A stretch of 64,000 bases of DNA from Streptomyces sp. DI166 (GCF_900091315.1 NZ_FLSP01000035.1:1-64000); one strand, 5' to 3'. Positions 34,088 through 43,323 are shown, counted from the first letter of the stretch. Notes: a model not told the origin generated them from the letters alone. Made by a program: numbers and translations.

Positions 34088-34909
34088 TCAGACGGCCACC
34101 TCGACCAGTCGCTGGCCGTCGAACGTCATGACCTCGAAGCGCTCGATCTCCTCGGGCGTGAACGCGGCCCCGCCGTGGACGTACAGCGGTTGCTTGGCCT
34201 GTTCGGTCTGGGCGTTCGGGATGCCGTAGCCCCACTTCGGGACCGACCACGAGGTGATGGTCTCCCGCTCGCCGTTCTTGCCGACGGCGATCAGGGAGCA
34301 CTTCTGCGGACCGGTGACGTTCTTCAGCTCCAGCACCGCGTGGGTGCCCCACTGCTTGGCCTCCATCGCCACGGTCGCGGTGACCTTGGTGGAGGAGTCG
34401 CGGCCGGTGACCTTCTCGGACATGGTGGTGAAGGCCGCCTTGGCGGGGCTGGTGGACCCTGCCTGGCTGGAGGTGCCACCGCTGTCGTCGGTGGTGGCGA
34501 TCGCGGCGACCGGGCCGCCGATGATCAGCGCCGCCGCGGCGGCCACGAGGTAGAAGCTGCGGCGTCGGGTCATCGCTCTGCGTTCGGCGACCTCGTCGAC
34601 GAGGTTCTGCACGAGTCTCGGGCTCGGCTTCGCCGAGAGCGACTCCCCGATGGCGGGGGTGCCCGAGCCCGGCAGGTCCGCCAGGGCGGCCAGCATCGGC
34701 TCCATCCCGGCCAGCTCGTCGAGCTGCTGGGCGCACCACTCGCAGCCGGCGAGGTGCATCTCGAAAGCGGTTGCTTCGGCGTCGTCGAGAATCCCGAGGG
34801 CATAGGCGCCCACGGTCTCGTGCTCACTGGCGCCCGAAGAGCCCTGCGTCCCCTGCATGGGGCCAGACATACCCGGACCGCCTGCTCCGTACCCCCCGTA
34901 TGTGTTCAT
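34088..34909 (-). CDS. rsuA: Zinc-binding anti-sigma factor (RsuA-like)
   Basis: A 273-residue membrane protein. The N-terminal ZAS domain has the HLAGCEWC motif (His52, Cys56, Cys59) that binds zinc and holds the cognate sigma factor. A transmembrane helix (about 118-136, FYLVAAAAALIIGGPVAAIA) is followed by an extracytoplasmic domain of the RskA C-terminal type. ATG 34909 overlaps the sigma stop (TGATG); GTG 34912 is also possible. It should sequester the adjacent ECF sigma until an envelope signal releases it. The rsuA/sigU naming rests on recalled synteny (SCO2953/SCO2954). Confidence 0.87.
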   Translation of the reverse strand: MNTYGGYGAGGPGMSGPMQGTQGSSGASEHETVGAYALGILDDAEATAFEMHLAGCEWCAQQLDELAGMEPMLAALADLPGSGTPAIGESLSAKPSPRLVQNLVDEVAERRAMTRRRSFYLVAAAAALIIGGPVAAIATTDDSGGTSSQAGSTSPAKAAFTTMSEKVTGRDSSTKVTATVAMEAKQWGTHAVLELKNVTGPQKCSLIAVGKNGERETITSWSVPKWGYGIPNAQTEQAKQPLYVHGGAAFTPEEIERFEVMTFDGQRLVEVAV

Positions 34910-35487
34910 CACGCCGTCACCCCCCGCTCCTCCAGCGCCAGCTTCATCGACCGCAGGGCGTAGAACACCCGTGAGCGCACGGTGCCGCTGGGTATACCCA
35001 GGGTTTCCGCCGCCTCATTGACCGTACGCCCCTTGAAATACGTCTCGACGAGCACCTCGCGGTGGGCGGGGGTCAGGTCGTCGAGCGCGTCCGACAGCGT
35101 CATCAACCACAGCGCCTTGTCGATCTCGTCCTCCGCGGGGATGACCTCCAGCGGCGACGGATCGACCTCCTGCGGCCGGGCCTGCCGGCTGCGGTGGCCG
35201 TCGATGACGATGCGGCGTGCGACCGTCACCAGCCAGGGGCGTACCGATCCGGTCGCTCGATTGAGCTGGCCGGCGTTCTTCCAGGCACGGATGAGCGTCT
35301 CCTGCACGACGTCCTCGGCGCGCTGCCGGTCACCGGCGACCAGGCGGAGGACATACGCGAGCAGGGGTCCGGCGTGCTCCCGGTACAGGGCACGCATCAG
35401 CTCCTCGTCAGGTTCCACCGAGGGCTGGGACATGCGATGTCGGGCCCTCGATCCACGTTCATTGGCCACGGCCGCATCCTTGCGCAC
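34909..35487 (-). CDS. sigU: ECF RNA polymerase sigma factor (SigU-like)
   Basis: An ECF sigma with region 2 (EHAGPLLAYVLRLVAGDRQR, AEDVVQETLIRAW) and region 4 (LTPAHREVLVETYFKGRTVN, LGIPSGTVRSRVFYALRSM). GTG 35487 is preferred for its excellent GGAGGT 4 bases upstream, giving 192 residues; ATG 35433 would give 174, and the open frame to 35640 is longer than the family. Its stop overlaps the anti-sigma start, so the pair is co-translated. In S. coelicolor SigU activity affects secretion and blocks differentiation when unrestrained; that role is known for the homologue, not shown here. Confidence 0.87.
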   Translation of the reverse strand: MRKDAAVANERGSRARHRMSQPSVEPDEELMRALYREHAGPLLAYVLRLVAGDRQRAEDVVQETLIRAWKNAGQLNRATGSVRPWLVTVARRIVIDGHRSRQARPQEVDPSPLEVIPAEDEIDKALWLMTLSDALDDLTPAHREVLVETYFKGRTVNEAAETLGIPSGTVRSRVFYALRSMKLALEERGVTA

Positions 35488-35761
35488 GCCCACCTCCGGT
35501 GTCCCCGTTTCAATCTGGGCTCCCCCAGCCGGTCGCTCCTCCACCCGTACGGACCGGGGCCGTTGTGTGTTCAAACCGAGACGACAGTTTTCTTCTGAGT
35601 GACATGACGGAGGGGACACGGAGGCACATTCCCCCCTCAATGTCTTTACATTTTCGCCATCACGGAACGATCAACTCCGTTGGTACGGACCAATGATGGG
35701 TAAACGAGATGTAATCGAAATCACGTCGATCGCCGCGACGCGTAAGGGACATAAGGGACCG

Positions 35762-36364
35762 TCAGGCGCGGGCGAGCGCGGCGCGCCGGCGATGCCGGGC
35801 AACCCTTTCGCGGTTCCCGCACACCTCACTGCTGCACCAGCGCCGCCGGCGCCCCCGCGAGGCGTCGAGGTACACGATGGGGCAGTTGTCCCCTTCGCAC
35901 TGTCTGAGCCCGGCCCGCGCGAACGGATCGGTCAGCAGCTCCACCGCGTCCCGGGCGACCGCGGCGAGCAGCGCGGCCCGCTCCGGCGGCCCCTCCAACT
36001 CCCGTACCAGCGTGCCGTCGTGCACCCGGACCGCGCGCGGCGCGGGCGGCGCGGTGTGCGCGGCGTCGTTGACCCGGGCGAGTGCGGGGGCGTACGAGGC
36101 CCAGTTCCTGACCTCGGGGAACAGGGCGCCGCGGATCAACAGGTCGATACGGCCGCGCAGTTCGCGGAAGTCCACCAGCCAGGCCGCGTCGGCGTGGGCG
36201 AGCGGGGTGCCGGGCGGCACCAGCCCGGACCCGGTGATCCAGGCACGCAACACCTCGACCGAGCGCAGCCGTTCGACGGGATGACTGGTCGCCAGCAGAT
36301 CGAGACAGCTCCGTCCGGTGTCGAAGCGCAGCTCGTACGAGACCGTGGCCGTACCCAGTGCCAT
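35762..36364 (-). CDS. CGNR zinc-finger / ABATE-domain protein
   Basis: A 200-residue protein with an N-terminal ABATE domain (YELRFDTGRSCLDLLATSH) and a C-terminal CGNR zinc finger (LRQCEGDNCPIVYLDASRGR, then WCSSEVCGNRERVARHRRR), whose four cysteines bind zinc. Such proteins are presumed stress-linked transcription regulators. ATG 36364 is the natural start. It is isolated between sigU's upstream region (274 bases, sigma promoter presumed) and a repeat-rich gap before nnaR. Confidence 0.88.
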   Translation of the reverse strand: MALGTATVSYELRFDTGRSCLDLLATSHPVERLRSVEVLRAWITGSGLVPPGTPLAHADAAWLVDFRELRGRIDLLIRGALFPEVRNWASYAPALARVNDAAHTAPPAPRAVRVHDGTLVRELEGPPERAALLAAVARDAVELLTDPFARAGLRQCEGDNCPIVYLDASRGRRRRWCSSEVCGNRERVARHRRRAALARA

Positions 36365-36500
36365 GTGCCTGTCACCGCCTAGGCGTCACCCCGGGGCGGC
36401 CCGGACGAACCGTCCCCTCTCACAGTGCCTGCCCACGGGCCCACCGGAAACCCCTCGTAGGGCAGGACGGTTCCGGAGTGCGGGGGCCGCGAGCCCCTCC

Positions 36501-36600
36501 CAGCCCGTCCGGCGTTTGAGGACGAGGCCGTTCAGGCCGAAAGCGGGGATCTGGGGGCGCAGCCCCCAGGGACGGCACGGGAAGGGGCGGCGGGGGCGAG
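36501..36600. repeat. Dispersed Streptomyces intergenic repeat with hairpin
   Basis: CAGCCCGTCCGGCGTTTGAG, GACGAGGCCGTTCAGGCCGA and the hairpin CTGGGGGC-GCA-GCCCCCAG (8-base arms) match a repeat that I recall between convergent or co-directional genes throughout Streptomyces genomes. It lies 54 bases past the nnaR stop and may serve as its terminator. Confidence 0.65.
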
Positions 36601-36653
36601 CAACGAGGGTCGCAAGCCTGAGGCAACGAGTGCCTCGGACCCGGACGGAGTAC

Positions 36654-37814
36654 CTACGCGTCCGCGTACTTGGAGTCCGCCGCCGGGTCCAGGGCCAGGC
36701 GGTAGCCGCGTTTGACCACCGTCTGGATCAGTTTGGGGGTGCCGAGGGCCGAGCGCAGACGGGCCATGGCCGTCTCCACGGCGTGTTCGTCCCGGCCCGC
36801 GCCGGGCAGGGCGCGCAGGAGGTCGGCGCGGGCCACGACCCAGCCGGGGCGGCGGGAGAGGGCACGCAGGAGGGACATGCCGGCCGGGGGGACCGGGCGG
36901 AGGGCGCCGTCTACCAGGACCGCGTGGCCCCGGATCTCGACCCGGTGGCCGGCCACCGGCAAGGAACGCGCCCGGGCGGGGAGTTCCTGGCACAGGAGCT
37001 GCACCAGGGGGCCGAGGCGGAAGCGTTCGGGCTGGACCGTGTCGATACCGCGGGCCTGGAGAGGGAGAGCGGTTACCGGGCCGACGCAGGCCGGGAGGAC
37101 GTCGTGGTTGAGGGCTTCGAGGAGTTCGGGGAGCAGACCGCGCTCCTCCGCCCGGGTCAGCAGTGAGGCCGCCGCCGGGGCGCTGGTGAACGTCACCGCG
37201 TCCAGGCCCCGCGAGACCGTCGCGTCCAGCAGCCGGTCCACCGGGCTCAGGTCCTCCGGCGGCATCCACCGGTACACCGGCACCCCCACCAGCTCCGCTC
37301 CCCCGGCCCGCAGCGCGTCCATGAACCCCGGCAGCGGCTCACCGTGCAGCTGGACCGCGATCCGGCGGCCCTCGATGCCCTCCTCCAGCAGCCGGTCCAG
37401 CACCTCGGCCATCGACTCCGACGACGGCGACCAGTCCTCGGTCAGCCCGGCGGCCCGGATCGCGCCCTTCACCTTCGGACCCCGCGCGAGCAGCTCCACC
37501 CCGCGCAGCCGGTCCAGCAGCTCCTCCCCGAGACCCCACCCGTCGGCGGCCTCGATCCAGCCCCGGAAGCCGATCGCGGTCGTCGCGACCACCACGTCCG
37601 GCGCCTGGTCCACGATCTCCTTGGTGGCCGCGAGCAGTTCACCGTCGTCGGAGAGCGGCACGATGCGCAGGGCGGGTGCGTGCAGGACGGCGGCGCCGCG
37701 CCGCTGCAGCAGCGCCCCCAGTTCATCGGCGCGGCGCGCGGCGGTCACCCCTACGGTGAACCCCGCGAGCGGCCCGTGCTGCCCTTGGCCGGGCTTGTGC
37801 TGATCGTCGTACAT
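36654..37814 (-). CDS. nnaR: NnaR-type regulator: uroporphyrinogen-III-synthase-like domain plus winged helix
   Basis: A 386-residue fusion. The N-terminal part (about 15-265) has the HemD fold (AGFTVGVTAARRADELGALL, VQLHGEPLPGFMDAL, VTFTSAPAAASLL) but serves sensing in this group. The C-terminal about 100 residues are an OmpR-type winged helix (GMSLLRALSRRPGWVVARAD, VETAMARLRSALGTPKLIQT). The Streptomyces homologue NnaR (SCO2958) works with GlnR to activate nitrate/nitrite assimilation genes including narK, which lies directly upstream here. ATG 37814 is chosen; GTG 37829 is possible. Confidence 0.87.
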   Translation of the reverse strand: MYDDQHKPGQGQHGPLAGFTVGVTAARRADELGALLQRRGAAVLHAPALRIVPLSDDGELLAATKEIVDQAPDVVVATTAIGFRGWIEAADGWGLGEELLDRLRGVELLARGPKVKGAIRAAGLTEDWSPSSESMAEVLDRLLEEGIEGRRIAVQLHGEPLPGFMDALRAGGAELVGVPVYRWMPPEDLSPVDRLLDATVSRGLDAVTFTSAPAAASLLTRAEERGLLPELLEALNHDVLPACVGPVTALPLQARGIDTVQPERFRLGPLVQLLCQELPARARSLPVAGHRVEIRGHAVLVDGALRPVPPAGMSLLRALSRRPGWVVARADLLRALPGAGRDEHAVETAMARLRSALGTPKLIQTVVKRGYRLALDPAADSKYADA

Positions 37815-37887
37815 AGTCTCGTCCCGCACTCAAGTCGTCACATGTCGGGTCGCCCCCGCATGCCCGGGTTGGTCCCGCCATGCCGAT

Positions 37888-37917
37888 CGAGCCTGTCAAC
37901 GGTGCGTGACAGGCTCG
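37888..37917 (-). terminator. 11-bp-stem terminator between narK and nnaR
   Basis: CGAGCCTGTCA at 37888-37898 pairs exactly with TGACAGGCTCG at 37907-37917 around an 8-base loop. It follows the narK stop by 36 bases and precedes nnaR, so the two genes are probably separate transcripts. Confidence 0.75.
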
Positions 37918-37953
37918 GATCGGCTTCATGTCGGCAGTGTTACGTCACACGCC

Positions 37954-39336
37954 TCACACCTCGGCATAGCTGAGCTGCGGCTTCGCCTCCGAAGCGGCCT
38001 CCGGGGCCTCGTTCCGGACAGTCGGGCGGCGAAGGTATACGGCCCAAGTGACCACGAAGCAGACGCCGTAGACGATCAGGAAGGCGACGAAGGCGCCGGT
38101 GCCGGAGCCCACCGAGAGGAAGGACTGACGGAAGGCCAGGTTGATGCCGAGCCCGCCGAGCGCACCGATCGCGCCGATGATCCCCATCGAGGCGCCCGAC
38201 AGCCGGCGCCCGTACGCGGCGGCCTCCTCGCCCGTGAGCCCCTTGGACAGCGCCTTGGCGTGGAAGATGCCCGGGATCATCTTGTACGTGGAGCCGTTGC
38301 CGAGGCCGGTCAGCACGAACAGGGCGATGAAGGCGACGGTGAACAGCGGCAGCGACTCGCGCATCGAGGCCACGATGATCACCGAGGTGGCGGCGGCCAT
38401 GCCGACGAAGTTCCACAGCGTGATCTTCCCACCGCCGAACCGGTCGGCGAGCGCACCGCCCACGGGCCGGATCAGCGAGCCCAGCAGCGGGCCGATGAAG
38501 GTGACGTACGCGGCCTGCAGCGGCGTACGGCCGAACTGGGTCTGGAGCACCAGGCCGAAGGCGAAGCTGTAGCCGATGAACGAGCCGAACGTCCCGATGT
38601 AGAGGAAGGACATGATCCAGGTGTGCCCCTCCTTCACCGCGTCCCAGGCGGCGCCGGTGTCGTTCTTCACGGACGAGATGTTGTCCATGTACACCGCGGC
38701 GAGGACCGCGGCGACGACGATGAGGGGGATGTAGATCCCGAGCAGCACCCGGGGTCCGCCGCTGGCGCCGATCACCGCGAGGCCGATGAGCTGCACGACG
38801 GGCACACCGATGTTGCCGCCGCCGGCGTTCAGGCCGAGCGCCCAGCCCTTCTTGCGCAGCGGGAAGAAGGCGTTGATGTTGGTCATGCTGGAGGCGAAGT
38901 TGCCGCCGCCGACACCGGCGAGCATCGCGCACAGCAGGAACGTGGTGTACGACGTCCCCGGCTCCATCACCACGAACGCGGCGATGGTCGGCGCGAGCAG
39001 CATCGTCGCCGAGACGACCGTCCAGTTCCGGCCGCCGAAGAGGGCCACCGCGAAGGTGTAGGGGATCCGGACGACGGCGCCGACCAGGGTCGCCATGGAG
39101 ACGATGGTGAACTTGTCTGCCGGGGTGAGGCCGTACTCCGGTCCCATGAAGAGCACCATGACGGACCACAGGGTCCAGATGGAGAACCCGATGTGCTCGG
39201 AGAGGACGGAGAAGAGCAGGTTGCGGCGGGCGATCTTCTCGCCCTTCTCGGCCCAGAAGGTCTCGTCCTCCGGATCCCAGTGATCGATCCAACGTCCTCC
39301 CCTGCTCGCGGCGGGGGCAGTGCTAGGGGCTGTCAT
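37954..39336 (-). CDS. narK: NarK-type nitrate/nitrite transporter
   Basis: A 460-residue MFS protein with about twelve transmembrane helices. Both nitrate-signature stretches are visible: AGVGGGNFASSMTNINAFFP and GLGNGSTYKMIPGIF. The N-terminal WDPEDETFWAEKGEKIARRN segment is typical of actinobacterial NarK. It imports nitrate and/or exports nitrite. It is paired with nnaR downstream, as in S. coelicolor (SCO2959/SCO2958 by recall). The start is ATG 39336, with about 167 bases upstream before the next gene for its promoter. Confidence 0.92.
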   Translation of the reverse strand: MTAPSTAPAASRGGRWIDHWDPEDETFWAEKGEKIARRNLLFSVLSEHIGFSIWTLWSVMVLFMGPEYGLTPADKFTIVSMATLVGAVVRIPYTFAVALFGGRNWTVVSATMLLAPTIAAFVVMEPGTSYTTFLLCAMLAGVGGGNFASSMTNINAFFPLRKKGWALGLNAGGGNIGVPVVQLIGLAVIGASGGPRVLLGIYIPLIVVAAVLAAVYMDNISSVKNDTGAAWDAVKEGHTWIMSFLYIGTFGSFIGYSFAFGLVLQTQFGRTPLQAAYVTFIGPLLGSLIRPVGGALADRFGGGKITLWNFVGMAAATSVIIVASMRESLPLFTVAFIALFVLTGLGNGSTYKMIPGIFHAKALSKGLTGEEAAAYGRRLSGASMGIIGAIGALGGLGINLAFRQSFLSVGSGTGAFVAFLIVYGVCFVVTWAVYLRRPTVRNEAPEAASEAKPQLSYAEV

Positions 39337-39503
39337 AACGCCTCCACGGGGCTCCGGGCTCAGGTCGTACTCCAGGGAGTGGCTGATCCCGAAGGTAGGG
39401 AGGGCGCGTTACCTCGCTGTGGCACCGGGTGACCGCAAAGGAACTTTGCTCTCACCTTGGAGGGAGGGGGGATGAGAGGTGCCCGGGGCGGGAGGCGGTC
39501 GGC

Positions 39504-40289
39504 TCAGTGGCTGGGCGGCTGCCAGTGGGGGTTCTGCTGGGGGTAGGACTGGGGCGGCGCGTAGGGCTGCGGCGGGGAGTACGGCTGCTGCGGGGGGTAG
39601 GGCTGCTGCGGGGCCGGAGGCGTGCCGTAGGGACCGGCGGCCGGGGCGCCCGCGCCGTAGGGGCCCTGGGCGTACGGGGCCGCCTGCCCCGGTACGTACA
39701 CCCCGGCCGGGAGGTAGCGCAACCGTCCGGTGGCGTCGTTGACCGGCTGGAACCCTGCGGCCTGGAGCCGCGCGGCGAACTTGGCGTTGCGCCTGCGGTT
39801 GACCACGAACCCGGTGCCGAGCGCGCCCATCAGCAGGACGAACAGCACCCCGGCGATGATCCACGCGATGTCGCCCTGCGCGGAGCGCATGGCCACGGCG
39901 ACACAGCCGAGGGTGCCGCCGAGCGCCCCGAGCAGCATCCGCTTCTCGGCGTTCTTGCCGGTGAGGTCGAAGTTGATCCGCGCCTTGAGCAGTTCGAAGG
40001 CGTCCGGGACGAGCGGCGGCAGGGAGACGCCGTCACCGGCGTTGGGGTACTGCGCCCAGTTCTGCGCGGCACGGGCGCGGGCCTGCGGGCTGTGGTCGGG
40101 CACGATCAGCATCACCAGCGCGCTGTTGTGCCCGCCGCCCTGGCGGACGTCAGCGTACTCGTACCCGAACTGCTGGGCGATGAAGGCGAGTCGGGCGAGC
40201 TTCTTCACCGAGGCCATGGGGCTGCTGAGCTCGACCGGCTCCCCGCTCGCCATCAGCCGCAGCATCTTCCGCACCTGCCGCTTGCTCAT
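39504..40289 (-). CDS. Membrane protein with Pro/Tyr/Gln-rich C-terminal tail
   Basis: A 261-residue protein beginning MSKRQVRKMLRLMASGEPVE; ATG 40289 follows GGGGAGAGGG, so the frame to 40382 is not used. The N-terminal about 110 residues are soluble (VKKLARLAFIAQQFGYEYAD), then two adjacent transmembrane helices (about 120-160) and a cytosolic or external tail rich in YPPQQPY-type repeats. Function unknown. It may be the last conserved gene before the accessory island. Confidence 0.78.
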   Translation of the reverse strand: MSKRQVRKMLRLMASGEPVELSSPMASVKKLARLAFIAQQFGYEYADVRQGGGHNSALVMLIVPDHSPQARARAAQNWAQYPNAGDGVSLPPLVPDAFELLKARINFDLTGKNAEKRMLLGALGGTLGCVAVAMRSAQGDIAWIIAGVLFVLLMGALGTGFVVNRRRNAKFAARLQAAGFQPVNDATGRLRYLPAGVYVPGQAAPYAQGPYGAGAPAAGPYGTPPAPQQPYPPQQPYSPPQPYAPPQSYPQQNPHWQPPSH

Positions 40290-40556
40290 CGCCACCCTCT
40301 CCCCCGACACGACGTGGTGCCAGTGTTCCATGAGGGACGGGAACTGGTTGTGGGGGCTTGATGGAGGAACGCGTACGGGCACCTGGCACCCGGTGGACGT
40401 GTCACCGGGTGCCTACCTGACCACGCGCCGCCCGGAGCTGGTCCGGGCGTACGCGAAGGCGCTGGGCGACCTGCTCCACACCTGACCGGCACCGCCCCCT
40501 TCCGCTCGCGCCACCCCTCGATATCCTCTAACCCACCCACCGGAACGGGAGAGTCC

Positions 40557-41045
40557 ATGTCCGCCGAGTTCAGGACCGAGCAGCCGAAGGCGCGGCGGTC
40601 GGCTGTCGGAAATGTACTGTTCGCCGGGGCCGTGGCCGTGGCGCTGGCGGCGATGGTGGGCGGGGCGTTCGCGGCGGTCGCCGGGCTGCTGGAGCCGTTG
40701 TCGGGCCTCGCGCCCGAGGACGGGGAGCACGCGCTCGTCGTCGGCTGCGTCGGGCTCGGCGGGGTCGTCGGGCTCGGGGTGCCGGTGATCCTGTTCGGAA
40801 CGGGGTCACGGTCGGGGGTCGGGGACGCCGGGCGCAGGATCCTCGGCCTGGTCGTGTTCGCCGTCTACCTGCTCGTCGTGGCCGTGATCGCCGCCCAGCT
40901 CGGGTACGCCCTCCCCCGCGACCTCACCACCACTGTCGCCGTCTTCGCCGTCGGCTTCAGCTGGATGCCGCTGGTGATGGTGCCCTGGGAGCGGCTCGGC
41001 CTGGGCCGGTTCGTGCCCAGGGCCGTCTCACCCAAGGCGGAGTGA
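40557..41045 (+). CDS. Small polytopic membrane protein, unknown function
   Basis: A 162-residue protein with about four hydrophobic segments (NVLFAGAVAVALAAMVGGAF, HALVVGCVGLGGVVGLGVPV, ILGLVVFAVYLLVVAVIAAQ, TTTVAVFAVGFSWMPLVMVP). ATG 40557 has GGGAGAG upstream. I recognise no family. Its 3' end overlaps by 18 bases the 3' end of the convergent gene ending at 41028, so antisense overlap of the two transcripts is certain if both are expressed. Confidence 0.7.
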   Translation: MSAEFRTEQPKARRSAVGNVLFAGAVAVALAAMVGGAFAAVAGLLEPLSGLAPEDGEHALVVGCVGLGGVVGLGVPVILFGTGSRSGVGDAGRRILGLVVFAVYLLVVAVIAAQLGYALPRDLTTTVAVFAVGFSWMPLVMVPWERLGLGRFVPRAVSPKAE

Positions 41046-41630
41046 GTCCGCCAACTCGTCGGCCACCTTGGCCAGTTCCTCGCCGAGCCCGAGTGACGTC
41101 CACAGCAGCCGGCACTCCAGCGCCGTCGCGTGCCGGACGGGCAGGACGTAGTGGGCGACGCCCTCGACGACCACACCGCGGTCGGACTCCGGGTCCGTGG
41201 GCTCCTGGCGGTGGACGCGCAGGGCCGGTCCCAGCGGGAGTTCGACCTCCGTCAGCCCCAACACCCCGCCGAAGTAGGGCCCTTCGGCCAGCCCCGCCTC
41301 CGCGCGGAAGGCGGCCAGGCTCAAGGACTCGGGCGGCACCCGCAGTTCGCGGACGCTGTACGAGGCGATGATCGCGTCGTTGCGCGGCGCCAGCACGGAC
41401 GCGCACAGCGCGCCCTGCCGCACGGCGGCACCCCAGTACCAGAGCAGGTCCTCGGCGAAGGCCGTACGCAGCCGTTCGTCCGTCTCACCACCCAGGTGCT
41501 CCGCGGCCAGGCCCAGCGCCCACTCCTCCGGGTCCTCGCACCGCAGGTCGAGCACCAGCCAGTTGTGCGCGGCGGGCAGATCGACCCGGCACTCCCGCCA
41601 GTCGGTGGGTGGCGTCATGTCGGTACTCAC
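41028..41630 (-). CDS. Unknown soluble protein, last gene of the WXG100 operon (possible immunity protein)
   Basis: About 200 residues from GTG 41630, which overlaps the stop of the large secreted-protein gene (GTGA); ATG 41618 is an alternative. It is acidic and has no signal or membrane helix (DWRECRVDLPAAHNWLVLDL, GAAVRQGALCASVLAPRND). I recognise no family, although the size, cytosolic nature and place right after a T7SS-like effector fit an immunity or chaperone protein. That is inference from position. Confidence 0.65.
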   Translation of the reverse strand: MSTDMTPPTDWRECRVDLPAAHNWLVLDLRCEDPEEWALGLAAEHLGGETDERLRTAFAEDLLWYWGAAVRQGALCASVLAPRNDAIIASYSVRELRVPPESLSLAAFRAEAGLAEGPYFGGVLGLTEVELPLGPALRVHRQEPTDPESDRGVVVEGVAHYVLPVRHATALECRLLWTSLGLGEELAKVADELADSLRLG

Positions 41631-43018
41631 ACTCCCGCCAGCGACGCGTCGGGCCCGGTGACGTCGATCTCCGGGTCGCCGCCGAACAGCCCGACGAAGC
41701 TCTTGGTGTCGGACCCGGCACCGGTACCGGTGGCGCCGAGGGAGAGCGAGTTGTACGCGATGGCCTGCTTGAAGGCGTCCGGGGTACCGATGAAATTGAG
41801 ATCGGCGGGGTCGATGTTCTTGATCCGGGCGAGTTCGTCGACCATGCCCGGACCGGCGTACATGCTCGCCAGACCGCGTACACCGGCGGTCTGGTAGGCG
41901 TCCCGCGCGGCGGAGAAGTTGTCGCCCACCTTGAACAGGTCCCGCCAGTTCGAGCGGATGGTGCCGAGGTCGTCGGCGAAGGAGCGGGGCAGCCCCCGGA
42001 AGGCGGCGCCGAGCGACACGTCCGGCAGGGCGGCACCGGGCCGCGCCCCGGCCCGGGCGCCGACCATGGACTCCACGAGCGCCCGGCGCGCGGCCGAGTT
42101 GAGGTTGGGGTTCCAGGCCCGTACGTACTGCGTGGCCGCCGTCCACACCCGGCTGCGCCCCACGGTGGCGGCCAGCTTGGCGCCGGCGGAGAAGACACGC
42201 CCGATACCGAAGGTGGCGAGCCCGAGCACGTCCATGGCGACATCGCCCCAGGAGCCGTCGCCGTTGACGGCGAGCAGCACATGGCAGACCAGGGAGACGG
42301 CTGTCGCGATGAGCGCGATGGTGCCGAGCACACCGGCGAGGGCCTGCCCGATGATGGGTATCCAGCCGACGACGAGGGCGAGCAGCCCGCACACGGCGGC
42401 GATGGCCCCCGCGATGTCAGCCACGATTTTCAACGTGTCCCGGAGGTCGTCCAGCCAGGAGTCGTTGAGTCCGTCGCCCTCGGTCGTGTCGTGGATCTTC
42501 TTGGCGGCCTTGTCGCCCGCCTTCTTGTGCCGCGTCTTCACCGCGTCGAGCTGGGAGCGCAGCCCGTCGAGGTCGCCCTGGAGGTCCTTGGCGGCCTTGT
42601 CGAGCTTCTTCTGCCCGGCCTCGTCGGTCCCCTCGGGCGGGTTCTCGGCCCGCGACTTGGCACTGCTGAGATCGCCGGCCTTGGTCTCGGCCTGGGTGAG
42701 CAGCTTGTCGGCGTCCTGCTGCACCGACTCCAGCGTGGTGCAGTACTCCTTGATCGCGGCGCCCGCGTCGGCGTACCGGTCGTGCGCCTTGCTGACGGTC
42801 TTCGCGGTGTCGTTGGCCTTCTCCGCGAAGGCGCGGCCGGCCTCAGAGTCCCAGCTCTCCAGGTTGCCGATACGGCGCAGGGCGGCCGCGGTGTCGGTGA
42901 TGGTCTTGGCGGTGGCGGTGAAGCGCCGGGCCAGCGCCTGCATGTCGTGCAGATCGCCGGGGACCGGGTCACCGCTCTCCCCGAGCACTTCCCAGCGGTG
43001 GGCGGCGGGACGGGTCAC
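41627..43018 (-). CDS. Putative type VII-secreted protein with WXG-like N-terminus and central hydrophobic region
   Basis: A 463-residue protein. The N-terminal about 200 residues are helical and WXG/LXG-like, with the turn LESWDSEAG (Trp56) and long charged helices (LTQAETKAGDLSSAKSRAEN). Next are two or three hydrophobic segments (about 200-255). The C-terminal about 190 residues have no recognised toxin motif. ATG 43018 overlaps the WXG100 gene stop (ATGA). It resembles polymorphic toxins exported by ESX-type systems; toxic activity is unproven. No EccC ATPase gene is in the window. Confidence 0.72.
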   Translation of the reverse strand: MTRPAAHRWEVLGESGDPVPGDLHDMQALARRFTATAKTITDTAAALRRIGNLESWDSEAGRAFAEKANDTAKTVSKAHDRYADAGAAIKEYCTTLESVQQDADKLLTQAETKAGDLSSAKSRAENPPEGTDEAGQKKLDKAAKDLQGDLDGLRSQLDAVKTRHKKAGDKAAKKIHDTTEGDGLNDSWLDDLRDTLKIVADIAGAIAAVCGLLALVVGWIPIIGQALAGVLGTIALIATAVSLVCHVLLAVNGDGSWGDVAMDVLGLATFGIGRVFSAGAKLAATVGRSRVWTAATQYVRAWNPNLNSAARRALVESMVGARAGARPGAALPDVSLGAAFRGLPRSFADDLGTIRSNWRDLFKVGDNFSAARDAYQTAGVRGLASMYAGPGMVDELARIKNIDPADLNFIGTPDAFKQAIAYNSLSLGATGTGAGSDTKSFVGLFGGDPEIDVTGPDASLAGV

Positions 43019-43323
43019 TTGGCCTTCCCCTTGCCTTTGCCGATGAGGGCGTTGTAGAGCGCGGTGTCCAGCTCGGTATAGGCCTTGCCGGACTCATGGG
43101 CGAGCGTGCCGAGCCCCTTGATCTCCTCGATCATCTTCTTGCGGTTGTCGTCCCAGCCGTCGGAGAACTCCTGGAGCCGTTCGTACAGCGTCCCGTGCCC
43201 AACCGTCTTGCGGTCGTACTGGTCCATCAGCTTGTCGAGCCCTTCGAGCTCGGTGGCGACGGTACGCAACCCGGTGCCTGCGGTGCGCAGATCGTCGGTG
43301 GAGACCTTGAGTTTCTTGCTCAC
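43015..43323 (-). CDS. WXG100-family-like small helical protein
   Basis: A 102-residue protein forming two long helices around a central turn with Trp57 (DGWDDNRKKM), the hallmark geometry of EsxA/EsxB-type ESX substrates. The C-terminus is Lys/Gly-rich (GKGKGKAK). ATG overlaps the preceding gene stop (ATGA) and its stop overlaps the next start, so it is translated in step with the large protein, which it may pair with for export. The classical YxxxD/E export signal could be YTELD near residue 84. Confidence 0.78.
   Translation of the reverse strand: MSKKLKVSTDDLRTAGTGLRTVATELEGLDKLMDQYDRKTVGHGTLYERLQEFSDGWDDNRKKMIEEIKGLGTLAHESGKAYTELDTALYNALIGKGKGKAK

Noticed and set aside
39337..39440. Possible GlnR box upstream of narK (GTCAC and GTAAC half-sites on the minus strand)
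   Set aside because: The half-sites are 21 rather than 22 bases apart and the GAAAC partners are missing, so the match is too weak.
40362..40485. Plus-strand frame ending SPGAYLTTRRPELVRAYAKA...LLHT
   Set aside because: The tail looks protein-like, but no supported start codon or ribosome-binding site precedes it and the upstream part overlaps another gene antisense; could be a gene remnant.
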